A stretch of 64,000 nt of DNA from Marinospirillum alkalitolerans (GTDB lineage Bacteria > Pseudomonadota > Gammaproteobacteria > Pseudomonadales > Halomonadaceae): positions 186,001 through 250,000 of the forward strand of contig NZ_JBANFI010000004.1 of assembly GCF_045055655.1 (NCBI RefSeq), written 5' to 3'. Positions 63,899 to 64,000 of the stretch are shown here, one piece after another (position 1 is the stretch's first letter; each line of letters begins with the position of its first letter). The notes beneath the pieces are model-generated. The model did no database searches. It was given only the letters and a program-made list of their open reading frames with translations, and was not told where the DNA came from. Both the position numbers and the translations under genes were made by a program.

Positions 63899-64000
63899 TC
63901 AGATCAGGCTCAAGCGGCGCTTGAGGCCTTGCATCAGCGTAAAAAGCCAAGGCCAGAGCACAGCAGAAATCAACGAGGGCAGCAGCAAATAACTGATCCC
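63899..64000 (-). CDS. mreD: Rod shape-determining protein MreD, C-terminal end (partial)
   Basis: The window ends inside this gene; 33 residues are readable to a TGA stop. A hydrophobic helix with VLWPWLFTL followed by a basic tail KRRLSLI matches the MreD C-terminus. Its position just upstream of rng, as in the mreBCD-(maf)-rng-yhdP order, supports the call. Only the tail is visible. Confidence 0.75.
   Translation of the reverse strand, partial: GISYLLLPSLISAVLWPWLFTLMQGLKRRLSLI

Overview
The window reads as core chromosome of a gammaproteobacterium. The MvaT-type H-NS-family gene, the petABC bc1 operon beside sspA/sspB, and the order rnpB-dcw cluster-lpxC-secA all resemble the Pseudomonas/Oceanospirillum/Halomonas side of the class rather than the enterics. 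I cannot name a genus. Nearly every gene has a recognisable family. I see no prophage, complete insertion sequence, CRISPR array, toxin-antitoxin or defence island, no rRNA or tRNA gene, and one structural RNA (RNase P RNA). The most unusual material is in the intergenic DNA.

Layout. 1-4.3 kb: end of purB, a ribosomal oxygenase (roxA), a GNAT fusion protein and a chemotaxis receptor. 4.4-5.8 kb: MvaT-like nucleoid protein, coaE, yacG. 5.9-10.8 kb (minus): secA, argJ and a Nudix/ThiE-like fusion. 10.9-12.4 kb: an M23 peptidase divergent from dciA. 12.4-30.2 kb (minus): lpxC and the whole division and cell-wall cluster (rsmH, ftsL, ftsI, murE, murF, mraY, murD, ftsW, murG, murC, ddlB, ftsQ, ftsA, ftsZ), without mraZ. 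30.4-30.7 kb: rnpB. 30.8-34.7 kb: rsmI divergent from lpoA, yraN, diaA. 34.8-39.7 kb (minus): sspA/sspB, petA/petB/petC, rplM/rpsI. 39.9-43.8 kb: zapE, zapG, a Nif3-like protein and a DegS/AlgW protease. 43.9-50.4 kb (minus): mlaF, mlaE, mlaD, mlaC, ibaG, murA, hisG, hisD. 50.5-58.4 kb (plus): kdsD, kdsC, lptC, lptA, lptB, rpoN, hpf, ptsN, rapZ, ptsO, darP. 58.5-64 kb (minus): end of mreD, rng, yhdP.

The main theme is building the cell envelope: peptidoglycan precursors and septal synthesis (mur, fts, ddl, murA, lpoA), lipid A and Kdo supply and LPS transport (lpxC, kdsD, kdsC, lptA, lptB, lptC), phospholipid homeostasis (mla, yhdP), protein export (secA) and envelope stress proteolysis (degS-like). 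Around it lie the nitrogen phosphotransferase/sigma-54 regulatory group (rpoN, hpf, ptsN, rapZ, ptsO), ribosome genes and respiration (petABC).

Ordinary neighbours of these operons in Pseudomonas or E. coli are missing at several places: mraZ before rsmH, mlaB after mlaC, yraP after diaA, and maf between mreD and rng. Points for a second look are a near-consensus sigma-54 promoter in front of rpoN itself, an 83-bp MITE-like element touching the yhdP stop codon, a repeat array where mraZ would be expected, and a strong hairpin in the rplM leader. I found nothing I would call a new multi-gene system.
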